Assembly: GCA_900316245.1 (NCBI GenBank)
Contig: ONCE01000007.1
Span: 62,001-126,000 of the forward strand
Direction of reading: 5' to 3'
DNA length: 64,000 nucleotides
Source: an uncultured Bacteroidales bacterium
Lineage (GTDB): Bacteria; Bacteroidota; Bacteroidia; Bacteroidales; UBA932
Shown here piece after piece: positions 26,963 to 35,157 of this stretch; within the stretch, counting starts at the first letter, position 1, and every line of letters starts with the position of its first letter. The notes beneath the pieces were generated by a model. That model was given only the letters and a program-made list of their open reading frames with translations. It did no database searches and was not told the origin of the DNA. Both the position numbers and the translations under genes were made by a program.

Positions 26963-27505
26963 ATGACACAGGACGCGTCATTGGCTCTGTTCTTTCTCTC
27001 GCTCCAAGACCCGCAGGCCTTGGAAGACAGCCACGCCCCTTACGGAACGGCCGAAGAAAGCGAGGTCCGGGACCTGCTCAGTTTTGTACGGGAGGCCAGC
27101 GGCCGCTATGCGGCGCCGGCTCCCCTGGAAGTGCGCATCACCCGCACGCTAAAGGTCTATGTAGGAGACCGGGAACTCAAGATCCGTCCTATGGCCAAGG
27201 CAGTCCTGCTGCTCTTCCTCCGCCATCCGGAAGGCATCGTCCTCAAACAGATTGGAGACTACCGGAAAGAGATGGTTTCCTACTACAGCCGCGTGATGCG
27301 CAGTATGGACCCGGACAATGTGGACCGCCGCATCCAGCGCCTGCTGGACATCTTCTCCAATGAACTCAACGTAAACATTTCCCGCGTGAACGCGGCCTTA
27401 TCGGCCCTGGTGGGCCCGGCAGAAGAAAAGCTCTACCGGGTGAGCGGCAGAGCTGGAGAACCCAAGTCCATCCCTCTGGACAGAGCCCTGGTTATTTGGG
27501 AATAG
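26963..27505 (+). CDS. Conserved hypothetical protein, possible winged-helix domain
   Basis: 180 residues from the ATG at 26963; the frame is open to an upstream TTG at 26927 but that would lie within the rpmH terminator. No signal peptide. Residues about 50-130 (strand-forming VRITRTLKVYVGDREL, then helical KAVLLLFLRHPEGIVLKQIGDY, then a basic RRIQRLLDIF helix) resemble the layout of an OmpR-type winged-helix DNA-binding domain. The match is weak and no named family was recognised. Convergent with the PUL symporter gene, 4 bases apart. Confidence 0.7.
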   Translation: MTQDASLALFFLSLQDPQALEDSHAPYGTAEESEVRDLLSFVREASGRYAAPAPLEVRITRTLKVYVGDRELKIRPMAKAVLLLFLRHPEGIVLKQIGDYRKEMVSYYSRVMRSMDPDNVDRRIQRLLDIFSNELNVNISRVNAALSALVGPAEEKLYRVSGRAGEPKSIPLDRALVIWE

Positions 27506-27509
27506 TCCC

Positions 27510-28856
27510 CTACTTCTTGATGGGATAGAGGCGAAGCAGGAGCAGAATGAGCAGGGCGATGGCCGCCGGGAACAGCGAGAACAGGCTCCACACCATCTGC
27601 TGCACCGAAGCCTCATTGGTAATGCTCACCACGGTTTCTCCCGTAACAGGGTCCTGGCTGGAGACCAGGCCGGCAACGCCCAGCAGCAGGGCCACAAGGG
27701 CACCCGAGATGGCCGAACCAAACTTCTGAGCCATGGTTCCGGAGGAGAAGATAAGACCGGTGGAAGAGGTTCCGTTCTTCTCGGTGGCATAGTCTGCCAC
27801 ATCGGCATACATAGACCAAAGCAGCGGAGAATAAATGCCGATACCCACGGAAGTGACAATCACATTGGCAATCATAAGCCAGATGTAGGCCGGATCCATA
27901 GGAATGAAGAAGAAGGCGATGGAAGAGAGGGCGCAGATGATGGCCGACCACGCAAAGGCCTTGTGCTTGGTGCCCACCCACTGGGTAAAGCGGGGCGTAA
28001 GGGCGCCGCACACCATACAGACGGCCTCACCGAACATCATAAACACCGTATAGTTGATGATGAGACCGTTGACGGTGACATCTCCGTGCATACAGTATTC
28101 AAACAGATAGGCGGCCACGGCATAGCGGAATCCGTTGAAGAAGTTGGTGCAGATACCGATGAGCGTAAGGTAGATCCACGGCTTGTTGTGAACCAGGTCC
28201 ACAAAAGGCTTCAGGGTGAATTTCTCCGCACGGACAGGTTCCAGGCGCTCCTTGGTGAGCAGGCCGCAGGCCAGGGTTCCCAAGGCCGCCACGGCACCCA
28301 GCACCACACCCAGCACGGCATACTGATGAGCCGGCGTTCCGCCAATCATCTTCTGCAGATACGGGAAGGTGAACAGGGTAATGAAACCCATCGCATAGGC
28401 ACCCACCATACGGAACGAGGAGAACTGGTTTCGCTCGTTGCTGTCGTCTGTCATCACGCCCAGCAGGGAGCCGTAAGGAACATTCACGGCCGTGTACACC
28501 ACCATCATCAGGAGGTACAGGGAATAGGCGTAGACCCTTCGGCCCGCAGGACCCAGGTCCGGGGTATAGAGCAGCAGGGCAAAGACAACGCCCAGCGGGA
28601 TGGCACCAAAGATGAGCCAGGGCCGATAAGTTCCCCAGCGGGACTTGGTCCGGTCTGCAATGGCACCCATCAGAGGGTCCGTCACTACGTCAAAAAGGCG
28701 GGCCAGCAGCATCAGGGCACCGGCATCGGCTACGGTAAGACCAAAGATATTGGTGAAGAAAAAGGGAAATGCGATGGACATTACCTTCCAGGTGATACCA
28801 CCGGCGGCGGCATCTCCCAGGCAATAACCGATTTTCTCAGACAGTTTTACGGCCAT
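27510..28856 (-). CDS. GPH-type sugar:cation symporter (MFS superfamily), likely manno-disaccharide uptake
   Basis: 448 residues, twelve predicted membrane helices. The N-terminal LSEKIGYCLGDAAAGGITW and LLARLFDVVTDPLMGAIADRTKSRWGTYRPW are hallmarks of glycoside-pentoside-hexuronide symporters. In Bacteroides fragilis a symporter of this type lies with the mannosylglucose phosphorylase and 2-epimerase genes; the same trio is here, so import of mannobiose or mannosylglucose across the inner membrane is inferred. It is the last gene of the PUL, 28 bases after the epimerase; a TAAATTTG box at 28880-28887 could give extra transcription. Confidence 0.88.
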   Translation of the reverse strand: MAVKLSEKIGYCLGDAAAGGITWKVMSIAFPFFFTNIFGLTVADAGALMLLARLFDVVTDPLMGAIADRTKSRWGTYRPWLIFGAIPLGVVFALLLYTPDLGPAGRRVYAYSLYLLMMVVYTAVNVPYGSLLGVMTDDSNERNQFSSFRMVGAYAMGFITLFTFPYLQKMIGGTPAHQYAVLGVVLGAVAALGTLACGLLTKERLEPVRAEKFTLKPFVDLVHNKPWIYLTLIGICTNFFNGFRYAVAAYLFEYCMHGDVTVNGLIINYTVFMMFGEAVCMVCGALTPRFTQWVGTKHKAFAWSAIICALSSIAFFFIPMDPAYIWLMIANVIVTSVGIGIYSPLLWSMYADVADYATEKNGTSSTGLIFSSGTMAQKFGSAISGALVALLLGVAGLVSSQDPVTGETVVSITNEASVQQMVWSLFSLFPAAIALLILLLLRLYPIKK

Positions 28857-28884
28857 AGTTTTTTAAAGTGTTAGCAAGACAAAT

Positions 28885-30066
28885 TTAAGAAAAAATCTGT
28901 AATACTTGCAAACACATTCGGGTATTGTGGTAGGGACATTTCCAAAAACCTGCCTTGGGCTGAGCCTTATCCAGGCTTCCGTCAGGCAGTACGGCCCACC
29001 ACCATTCTCCGTCTTTCTCATCGAGCAGATGCTCCCGGATGTAGTCCCAGCAGCGGAGGGCCTTTTCGGCCGAAAGGGCTTCGCCGTGGTACTTCCACAG
29101 CCAGAGATTGCCCACCACCGTTTCGGCCTGGACCCACCACTGGCGGGAGTCGTCGTATTTTCCGTCCGTGTATTTCTCGTAGCGGAGGGACCCGTCGGGC
29201 ATCAGGCCTTCGTTGCCGGCCAGGCCCATCGCCAGTGCCCAGGGGCGCACCCGGGTCACGATGTCCAAATCCTTGAGGGCAAAGGCGCATTCCATCGCCA
29301 GCCAGGAAGTCTCGATGTCGTGGCCGTAGGAAACGGCTCCGGGAAGGACCGTCCAGTCCCGCTGGAAATAGAGCTGCAGGTGGCCGTCGGCCCCCATAAT
29401 GCGCGTTCCCACCAGCATCAGGAGTTTCTCCACCGCCTCCTTGAGACCTTCGTCGGGCCATACCTTATAAAGGTTGGCATAGGCCTCCAGAATGTGGAGA
29501 TGGGAGTTCATGGTTTTGTCGGCATTGATGTCGTGGGCGCTCAGGGACATATCCTCCAGCGGAGAGAAGTCCCGGGCCAGGGCCTCGATGTATCCCCCGT
29601 TGGCGGGGTCGGCAAAGTGGGCTTCCACCACCTTGTACAGGTTGATGGCGTTCTTGAGCACTTCGTCGTCCTTGGTCACTTTGTACAGTTCGGCCAGGCC
29701 GTAGATGGCAAAGCCCTGGGCGTAGAGCTGTTTCTTGGTGTCCAGACGCTCTCCGGCCGCATCAACGCTCCAATACACGCCGCCGTACTTGTGGTCGCAG
29801 AAATGGTCCAGGAAATAGTCGCGGGCGTGTACCGCCGCCACCAGGTATTCCGTCTGGGGCAGGTACTGATAAGCCGCCGCAAAAGACCAGATGATGCGGG
29901 CATTCAGGATGACGCCGCGGGGTGCGTCGTAGAGGATGGTTCCGTCGGAGGCTACTTCTCCGTAGAAGCCTCCGCGAGGGTCCTTCAGCTTAAGCCAATA
30001 AGGCAAAATGCCGGAGGTCAGGTTCTCCCTGACCTCCCGCAGAAATGTATCGGTTCTAGTATCCAT
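28885..30066 (-). CDS. Cellobiose/mannobiose 2-epimerase (AGE superfamily)
   Basis: 393-residue cytoplasmic (alpha/alpha)6-barrel enzyme of the N-acylglucosamine 2-epimerase superfamily. Recognisable elements are RIIWSFAAAYQ near the start, KTMNSHLHILEAYANLY with a catalytic His in the middle, SYGHDIETSWL with a second His, and the C-terminal KCPYHNTRMCL with a third. It converts the reducing-end residue of beta-1,4 disaccharides, here most probably Man-Man to Man-Glc. The ATG at 30066 shares one base with the GH3 stop (TAATG); the open frame upstream of it is inside GH3. It supplies the substrate of the GH130 gene of the same operon. Confidence 0.9.
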   Translation of the reverse strand: MDTRTDTFLREVRENLTSGILPYWLKLKDPRGGFYGEVASDGTILYDAPRGVILNARIIWSFAAAYQYLPQTEYLVAAVHARDYFLDHFCDHKYGGVYWSVDAAGERLDTKKQLYAQGFAIYGLAELYKVTKDDEVLKNAINLYKVVEAHFADPANGGYIEALARDFSPLEDMSLSAHDINADKTMNSHLHILEAYANLYKVWPDEGLKEAVEKLLMLVGTRIMGADGHLQLYFQRDWTVLPGAVSYGHDIETSWLAMECAFALKDLDIVTRVRPWALAMGLAGNEGLMPDGSLRYEKYTDGKYDDSRQWWVQAETVVGNLWLWKYHGEALSAEKALRCWDYIREHLLDEKDGEWWWAVLPDGSLDKAQPKAGFWKCPYHNTRMCLQVLQIFS

Positions 30067-32381
30067 TAGATATTCGGGGTTTCCCAAACCTTGGTCTGGG
30101 TGCACTTGGTCATCACGCCCAGGCCGCCGCAGGAGATGCGGAAGTCGCCTTCTTCCAGGCGCCACTTGCCATCGGCCCCTACAAAGGCCAGGCGGGAAGC
30201 GGGAATTTCGAAGGTAAGGATCTGCATCTCGCCGGGAAGAAGCTTCACCTTGTCAAAGGCACGCAGGCGCTTGACATCCGGAATGAGGGAAGCCACCAGG
30301 TCGGAGCTGTACACAAGCACGGACTCCTTGCCGGGAATGTTGCCGGTATTGGTCACTTCCACGGATACCTTGAGCACATCTTCCGGACCGAATTCGGTCT
30401 TGTCCACCTTCAAGTTGCTGTAGGCATAAGTGGTGTAGCTGAGGCCGTGGCCGAAGGGCCACTGCACGTCCATGATGGCATCGTAATTATAAGAGCCGGC
30501 CATGGTCTCGCGGTGCTCGGACACCTTGTAATCGTAGGTATGGAGGGCGTTGATATGCTTGGAATAGGTGAAGGGCAGTTTGCCGGAGAAGTTGACGTCT
30601 CCGGAAAGGAGGGAGGCCAGGGCCTCTCCGCCATAGTTGGAAGGAAGCATCACGTCCACCACGGCCTTGGCCAGCGGCTCAATGTCACCGATCAGGCGGG
30701 GACGGCCCTCGTTCAGGATGAGGATGATGGGCTTGCCGGTGGCGGCCAGGGCCTTCACCAGCTGTTTCTGGTTGGCGGACAGATTGAGGTCGTCCATATT
30801 GCCGGGCGTCTCGCAGTAGGTGTTCTCACCCACGCAGGCCACAATGACATCGGCCTTATAGGCAGCCAAGACGGCCTTCTGGATGCCGGAAGCATCTTCG
30901 TTCTCCCACATCATGGGAGTCTGGTCGTATACCACGCCGGGCTCGTAACTCACCTTGCCCGGGAAACGGTGCTGGAGAGCCTCCAGGATGGTGTTGAAAT
31001 GGGGAACATAGTCATCGGCTGCGCCCTGCCAGGTGTAGCTCCAGCCTCCGTTAAGCGTGCGTAGGCTGTTGGCATTGGGGCCGGTAACCAGAATCTTCTC
31101 CGTACCCTTGAGAGGCAGGATTCCGTCCTCGTTCTTGAGGAGAACCTCACTCTCCAAGGCGGCATCGTAGGATTCGCGGGCAAAGGCCTGGGAAGCGAAC
31201 ATAGGATACTCCTTCTCCCAGGTGGGATTCTCGAACAGGCCCAGACGTACCTTCAGGCGCAGGACACGACGGACGGCGTCATCGATACGGGACATCGGGA
31301 TCTCTCCGCTCTTGGCCAGATCCACAATCACGTTGCAGCACTCGGGATCGTACGGATCCATGATCATGTCGATACCAGCATTGATACCTATCTTCACGGC
31401 TTCGCGCTTATTGGCGGCCACGTGGTCACGGGTATACAAGTTGTCAATATCGGCCCAGTCCGTTACTACCATGCCGTCCCAGCCCAGTTCTTCCTTGACC
31501 CAACCGGTCAGGAGCATGGCGTTGGCGTGGGTGGGAATGCCGTTGATGGAAGCGGAGTTGACCATGATGGTGAGGGCACCGGCGCGGAAGCACTCCAGGA
31601 AAGGAGCGAAGAATTTCTCGCGGAGGTCATTGGGGGCTATGATGGCCGGGGTACGGTCCTTACCGGACACGGGTACGCCATAACCCATGAAGTGCTTGAT
31701 GGAAACGGCTACATTCTCAAGGCCGATATGATTGGGATCGTCACCCTGCAGGGCCAGCGTCTCTTCGCGGGCCATTTCGGCCTGCAGGTAGGGATCCTCG
31801 CCATAGCTTTCCCAGATACGGGGCCAGCGGGGATCGCGGCCCAGGTCCATCACCGGGGAAAACACCCACGGAACCTGTGCGGCACGGGTTTCATAAGCCA
31901 TGGCGTGACCCATCATCCGGGCATAGGTGCGGTTGAAGGTGGCAGCCAGGTTGATCTCCTGGGGATATAAGGAGCCATCGGTCAGGTAGGAGGCTCCGTG
32001 GATCATGTCCAGTCCGTAGATGCAGGGAATACCGATGGTCTCCATAGACTTGGCCTGGATATCTTTCACCATCTGGGCGGTATGCTCACGGGAATGGGCG
32101 TGGTCGTTCATCACATTCAGGATAGAGCCTACTTTGTACTGGCCGATGATCTTGTCCAGTTTGGCCGGATCCAGGGCCTCGTTGGTCTCGTCCTGAAGGA
32201 CCATAATGGAAAGCTGGACCATCTGGCCGGCCTTCTCTTCGAGGGTCATACCTTTCAGAACCTGTTCCACCTGGGCCTCGACGGCCTTGTCGGAAGGGAT
32301 TACTACTTCGCCTTTTTTAGAATTGCAGGATATAACAGAAGCTGAAAGCATAACAAAAACGGGAATTAAGTGCTTATTCAT
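30066..32381 (-). CDS. GH3 beta-glucosidase lipoprotein
   Basis: 771 residues. The start at 32381 gives a lipoprotein signal MNKHLIPVFVMLSASVISC; an in-frame upstream start is less plausible. Retaining GH3 two-domain plus fibronectin-III-like C-terminus. The nucleophile is D308 in GMVVTDWADI; the (alpha/beta)6 sandwich has KPIILILNEGRPR; the C-terminal module ends around ISCGGLG. It resembles BglX-like beta-glucosidases. Residues after the lipid Cys are N-S-K-K, not acidic, which argues for a periplasmic location. In this locus it would remove terminal glucose from glucomannan oligosaccharides; beta-mannosidase activity is an alternative. Confidence 0.92.
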   Translation of the reverse strand: MNKHLIPVFVMLSASVISCNSKKGEVVIPSDKAVEAQVEQVLKGMTLEEKAGQMVQLSIMVLQDETNEALDPAKLDKIIGQYKVGSILNVMNDHAHSREHTAQMVKDIQAKSMETIGIPCIYGLDMIHGASYLTDGSLYPQEINLAATFNRTYARMMGHAMAYETRAAQVPWVFSPVMDLGRDPRWPRIWESYGEDPYLQAEMAREETLALQGDDPNHIGLENVAVSIKHFMGYGVPVSGKDRTPAIIAPNDLREKFFAPFLECFRAGALTIMVNSASINGIPTHANAMLLTGWVKEELGWDGMVVTDWADIDNLYTRDHVAANKREAVKIGINAGIDMIMDPYDPECCNVIVDLAKSGEIPMSRIDDAVRRVLRLKVRLGLFENPTWEKEYPMFASQAFARESYDAALESEVLLKNEDGILPLKGTEKILVTGPNANSLRTLNGGWSYTWQGAADDYVPHFNTILEALQHRFPGKVSYEPGVVYDQTPMMWENEDASGIQKAVLAAYKADVIVACVGENTYCETPGNMDDLNLSANQKQLVKALAATGKPIILILNEGRPRLIGDIEPLAKAVVDVMLPSNYGGEALASLLSGDVNFSGKLPFTYSKHINALHTYDYKVSEHRETMAGSYNYDAIMDVQWPFGHGLSYTTYAYSNLKVDKTEFGPEDVLKVSVEVTNTGNIPGKESVLVYSSDLVASLIPDVKRLRAFDKVKLLPGEMQILTFEIPASRLAFVGADGKWRLEEGDFRISCGGLGVMTKCTQTKVWETPNI

Positions 32382-32400
32382 ATAGTAGGGTTTATTCTTT

Positions 32401-35148
32401 TTACAGGCCGATTCTGCTGTTGAATCCGTCATAGGAAATGCAGAGACTGTTCATATTGTCCGGGTCATACGGCATGGGATTCTCCGGATCGATGACGCCC
32501 ACGCTGAAGGTGCGGGACTTCAGCATTCCGGGGTAAGAACCCTCCCGTTTGTCCAGGGTGAAGATGCGGGCGTTGTCATCCCAGCGGGCCTGGACGGCAC
32601 TGTACTGGCCTTTCTCATAACCGTAACTGACACCGTCGTCTTCATAGAACTTAAACTCTGCATTCTTGCCGGCATACACCAGGAAGGTGACGTTGTCGGG
32701 GACATCCTCATCCGTCCATTCGATGGCCGGGCCGATGGGAATGATGCTACCGGCACGCACATACAGCGGCATACGCTCGTAAGGAGCCTCCACCGTCAGG
32801 CGCTGACCGCCTTCGATATACTTTCCGGTATAGAAGTCGTACCAGCCGCCTTCGGGGAAATAGACGCTGCGCTCACGGGCCTTGTACTCATAGACGGGGC
32901 AAGCCATCAGGGCCGGGCCCAGCATCCACTGGTCGGAGAGGTCGCGGACCTCGGGATCGTCGGGATAATCCATAGGAAGGCCTCTCATCAGGGTGGCGTC
33001 GTCAAAGTAGACGGCACCGGCCAGGGAGTACAGGTAAGGCATCAGGCGGTATCGCAACTGCATATACCAGAGGATGCTCTCGTAGGCCGGGGAGCCTTCC
33101 GGAGCAATGTTCCAGAGCTCGCGGCGGGGCCACTGGCCGTGGGCGCGGAACAGCGGAACAAAGGTACCGAACTGGTGCCAGCGGGTCTGCAGTTCCTGCC
33201 ACTCTTCCGCATTGGCGGGGTCGTAGAACTTGTTCATCACGGAGAATCCGCCAATGTCCATACCCCAGAACGGGATGCCGCTCATAGAGTAGTTGAGGCC
33301 GGCGGCCATCTGGATGCGCATATCGGTCCAGGAGGTGCCGATGTCTCCGCTCCAGGAGGCCGTGCTGTAACGCTGCAGACCGGAGAAACCGTTGCGGGTC
33401 AGGAGGAATACGCGCTTGTTGGGGTCTACGCTGCGCTGGCCTTCATAGATGGCCTGGGCATTGACCAGGGCGTAAGCGTTGAGATATTCGGTGGAAGAAC
33501 CCAGGGCGTTGGGCGTAAGGAGCCACTTGAGGTAGTCCATAGGGAGGCAGTCCCTCAGGTTGGGCTCGCTGGCGTCCATCCACCAGGCGTCAATCTTCTT
33601 GCCGTATTTGCTGTAGAGGCTTTCGTCCATCTGGCGCCAGAACACCTTCCGGCCGCCGGCGGCGTAAGCATCGTAGAAACTCTGTTTGTGGCCCAGCCAG
33701 TCTACCAAGGAATCCTCTTCGGCATGCGTGTAGGCATAGCCGGCGTCCTTGAGTTCCTTGTAGTGATCCGTATTGGTGTAGAACTTGGGCCAGACGGAAA
33801 TCATAAAGCGGGCGTGCATGGCGTGCACGTCGTCCAGCATCTTCTCGGGGTCCGGATAGCGGGAGGCCTCGAACTCGTGGCTGCCCCACTGGTCATCGGG
33901 CCAGTACTGCCAGTCCTGGACAATGTTGTCCACGGGAATGTGGCGGGCGCGGAATTCGGCCAGCGTGCTCACCAGGTCTTCCTGGGTACTGTAACGCTCG
34001 CGGCTCTGCCAGAAACCCAGGGCCCATTTGGGCATCACCTGGGCCTTGCCGGTGAGCTGGCGATAACCCTTGATAACGCCGTCGTAGTTGCCTCCGGCAA
34101 TGAAATAATAATCGGCCTGGGGCTCAAACTCGCTCCAGAAAGTGAGGCGGGACTCCTGCTCGGGGCTCTCCAGCGGAGCCACGCGAAGGCCAATATAGGA
34201 CACATCTCCGTCCGGCTCCCAGTCAATCTTGACGGGAGTGGGCTTGCCAGCCTCCAGATGGACGGTAAACTTGTAGCTGTTGGGGTTCCAGGCCGGACGC
34301 CAGCGGCGGCTCATCACCTCCACGCCATCCACCGTGGTGCTCTGGAAACCGGCATAGTACTGGATGAAGTGATAGTCTCCGGTCTCGTGGGCGGTGAGGG
34401 TTCCTTCATAGGTAACCTTGGCGCCCATCAGGGGCATCTTGGGAAGGTTCTTGATAACCCATTCGTTCTCATAGAACAGGCTGTCTTCCTTCTGCACCAG
34501 GGGTTCTCCCTCTGCGGGACGATAAGTGCCGGTGAGATCCAGATCGAAGACCTCTCCCAACTGCTTGTAGGGCTGGGCGCTTCCCCAGCGGCTCAGGGAA
34601 TAGGCGTCAAACAGAAGGCCGTAACCCTTGTTGGACACCACCACGGGCACACTGATCTTGGTATTGTACTGGTAAAGTTCCTCGCGGAGGCCCTTGTGGT
34701 TGAATTCACCGGCCTGCTGCTGACCCAGGCCATAGAAGGCCTCGTCGTCCGTGGAAGCATAACTGATGGTGGTGCTCCAGGCTTTCTTTCCTTCCACCTC
34801 CAGGGGTTCGAAGGAAGAACGGCCGTCCAGGGCGAGAGGGGTGCCGTCGGCCTTGAAGAACTGCACGGTGCCATCGGCCTTGGCTACCTCTACGGTAAGG
34901 GCGGCTGTGGAAAGCACTACTTTGCCCGTCTCTTCAGACACCTGGAAGTCCTTGCAGCCCTGCTGGGGCAAAACCACCAGGCTCTTGCGGTCGTGGAACT
35001 TTCCGTCCGGGGAAACGCTCACGCGGACTATCTCCGGAGAAAGGACCTGCAGCCGTACGGCGCCCTTGTCACAGGGAACCACGACCGTGTTCCTGTTGCA
35101 AGCGGAGAGGGCCAACAGAACCCAGGCTATGAGGATGAGTTTTTTCAT
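32401..35148 (-). CDS. GH31 glycosidase lipoprotein with PA14 insert
   Basis: 915 residues, lipoprotein (Cys17 in LLALSAC). The N-terminal beta-sandwich is interrupted by a PA14-type module at about residues 240-325, as in Bacteroides GH31 alpha-xylosidases. In the barrel the nucleophile is D525 in DAWWMDASEPN and the acid/base is D602 in SWSGDIGTSW, a 77-residue spacing. A DUF5110-like C-terminal domain follows. PA14-bearing GH31 enzymes are usually alpha-xylosidases, but GH31 also contains alpha-galactosidases and alpha-glucosidases. In this PUL, which has no GH27, GH36 or GH97, removal of alpha-linked side chains is the likely job. It lies 19 bases upstream of GH3. Confidence 0.92.
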   Translation of the reverse strand: MKKLILIAWVLLALSACNRNTVVVPCDKGAVRLQVLSPEIVRVSVSPDGKFHDRKSLVVLPQQGCKDFQVSEETGKVVLSTAALTVEVAKADGTVQFFKADGTPLALDGRSSFEPLEVEGKKAWSTTISYASTDDEAFYGLGQQQAGEFNHKGLREELYQYNTKISVPVVVSNKGYGLLFDAYSLSRWGSAQPYKQLGEVFDLDLTGTYRPAEGEPLVQKEDSLFYENEWVIKNLPKMPLMGAKVTYEGTLTAHETGDYHFIQYYAGFQSTTVDGVEVMSRRWRPAWNPNSYKFTVHLEAGKPTPVKIDWEPDGDVSYIGLRVAPLESPEQESRLTFWSEFEPQADYYFIAGGNYDGVIKGYRQLTGKAQVMPKWALGFWQSRERYSTQEDLVSTLAEFRARHIPVDNIVQDWQYWPDDQWGSHEFEASRYPDPEKMLDDVHAMHARFMISVWPKFYTNTDHYKELKDAGYAYTHAEEDSLVDWLGHKQSFYDAYAAGGRKVFWRQMDESLYSKYGKKIDAWWMDASEPNLRDCLPMDYLKWLLTPNALGSSTEYLNAYALVNAQAIYEGQRSVDPNKRVFLLTRNGFSGLQRYSTASWSGDIGTSWTDMRIQMAAGLNYSMSGIPFWGMDIGGFSVMNKFYDPANAEEWQELQTRWHQFGTFVPLFRAHGQWPRRELWNIAPEGSPAYESILWYMQLRYRLMPYLYSLAGAVYFDDATLMRGLPMDYPDDPEVRDLSDQWMLGPALMACPVYEYKARERSVYFPEGGWYDFYTGKYIEGGQRLTVEAPYERMPLYVRAGSIIPIGPAIEWTDEDVPDNVTFLVYAGKNAEFKFYEDDGVSYGYEKGQYSAVQARWDDNARIFTLDKREGSYPGMLKSRTFSVGVIDPENPMPYDPDNMNSLCISYDGFNSRIGL

Positions 35149-35157
35149 ACGATAGAA

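Noticed and set aside
28885..30165. Longer start for the 2-epimerase
   Set aside because: The added residues lie inside the GH3 gene in another frame; the ATG at 30066 overlaps the GH3 stop in the usual TAATG way.
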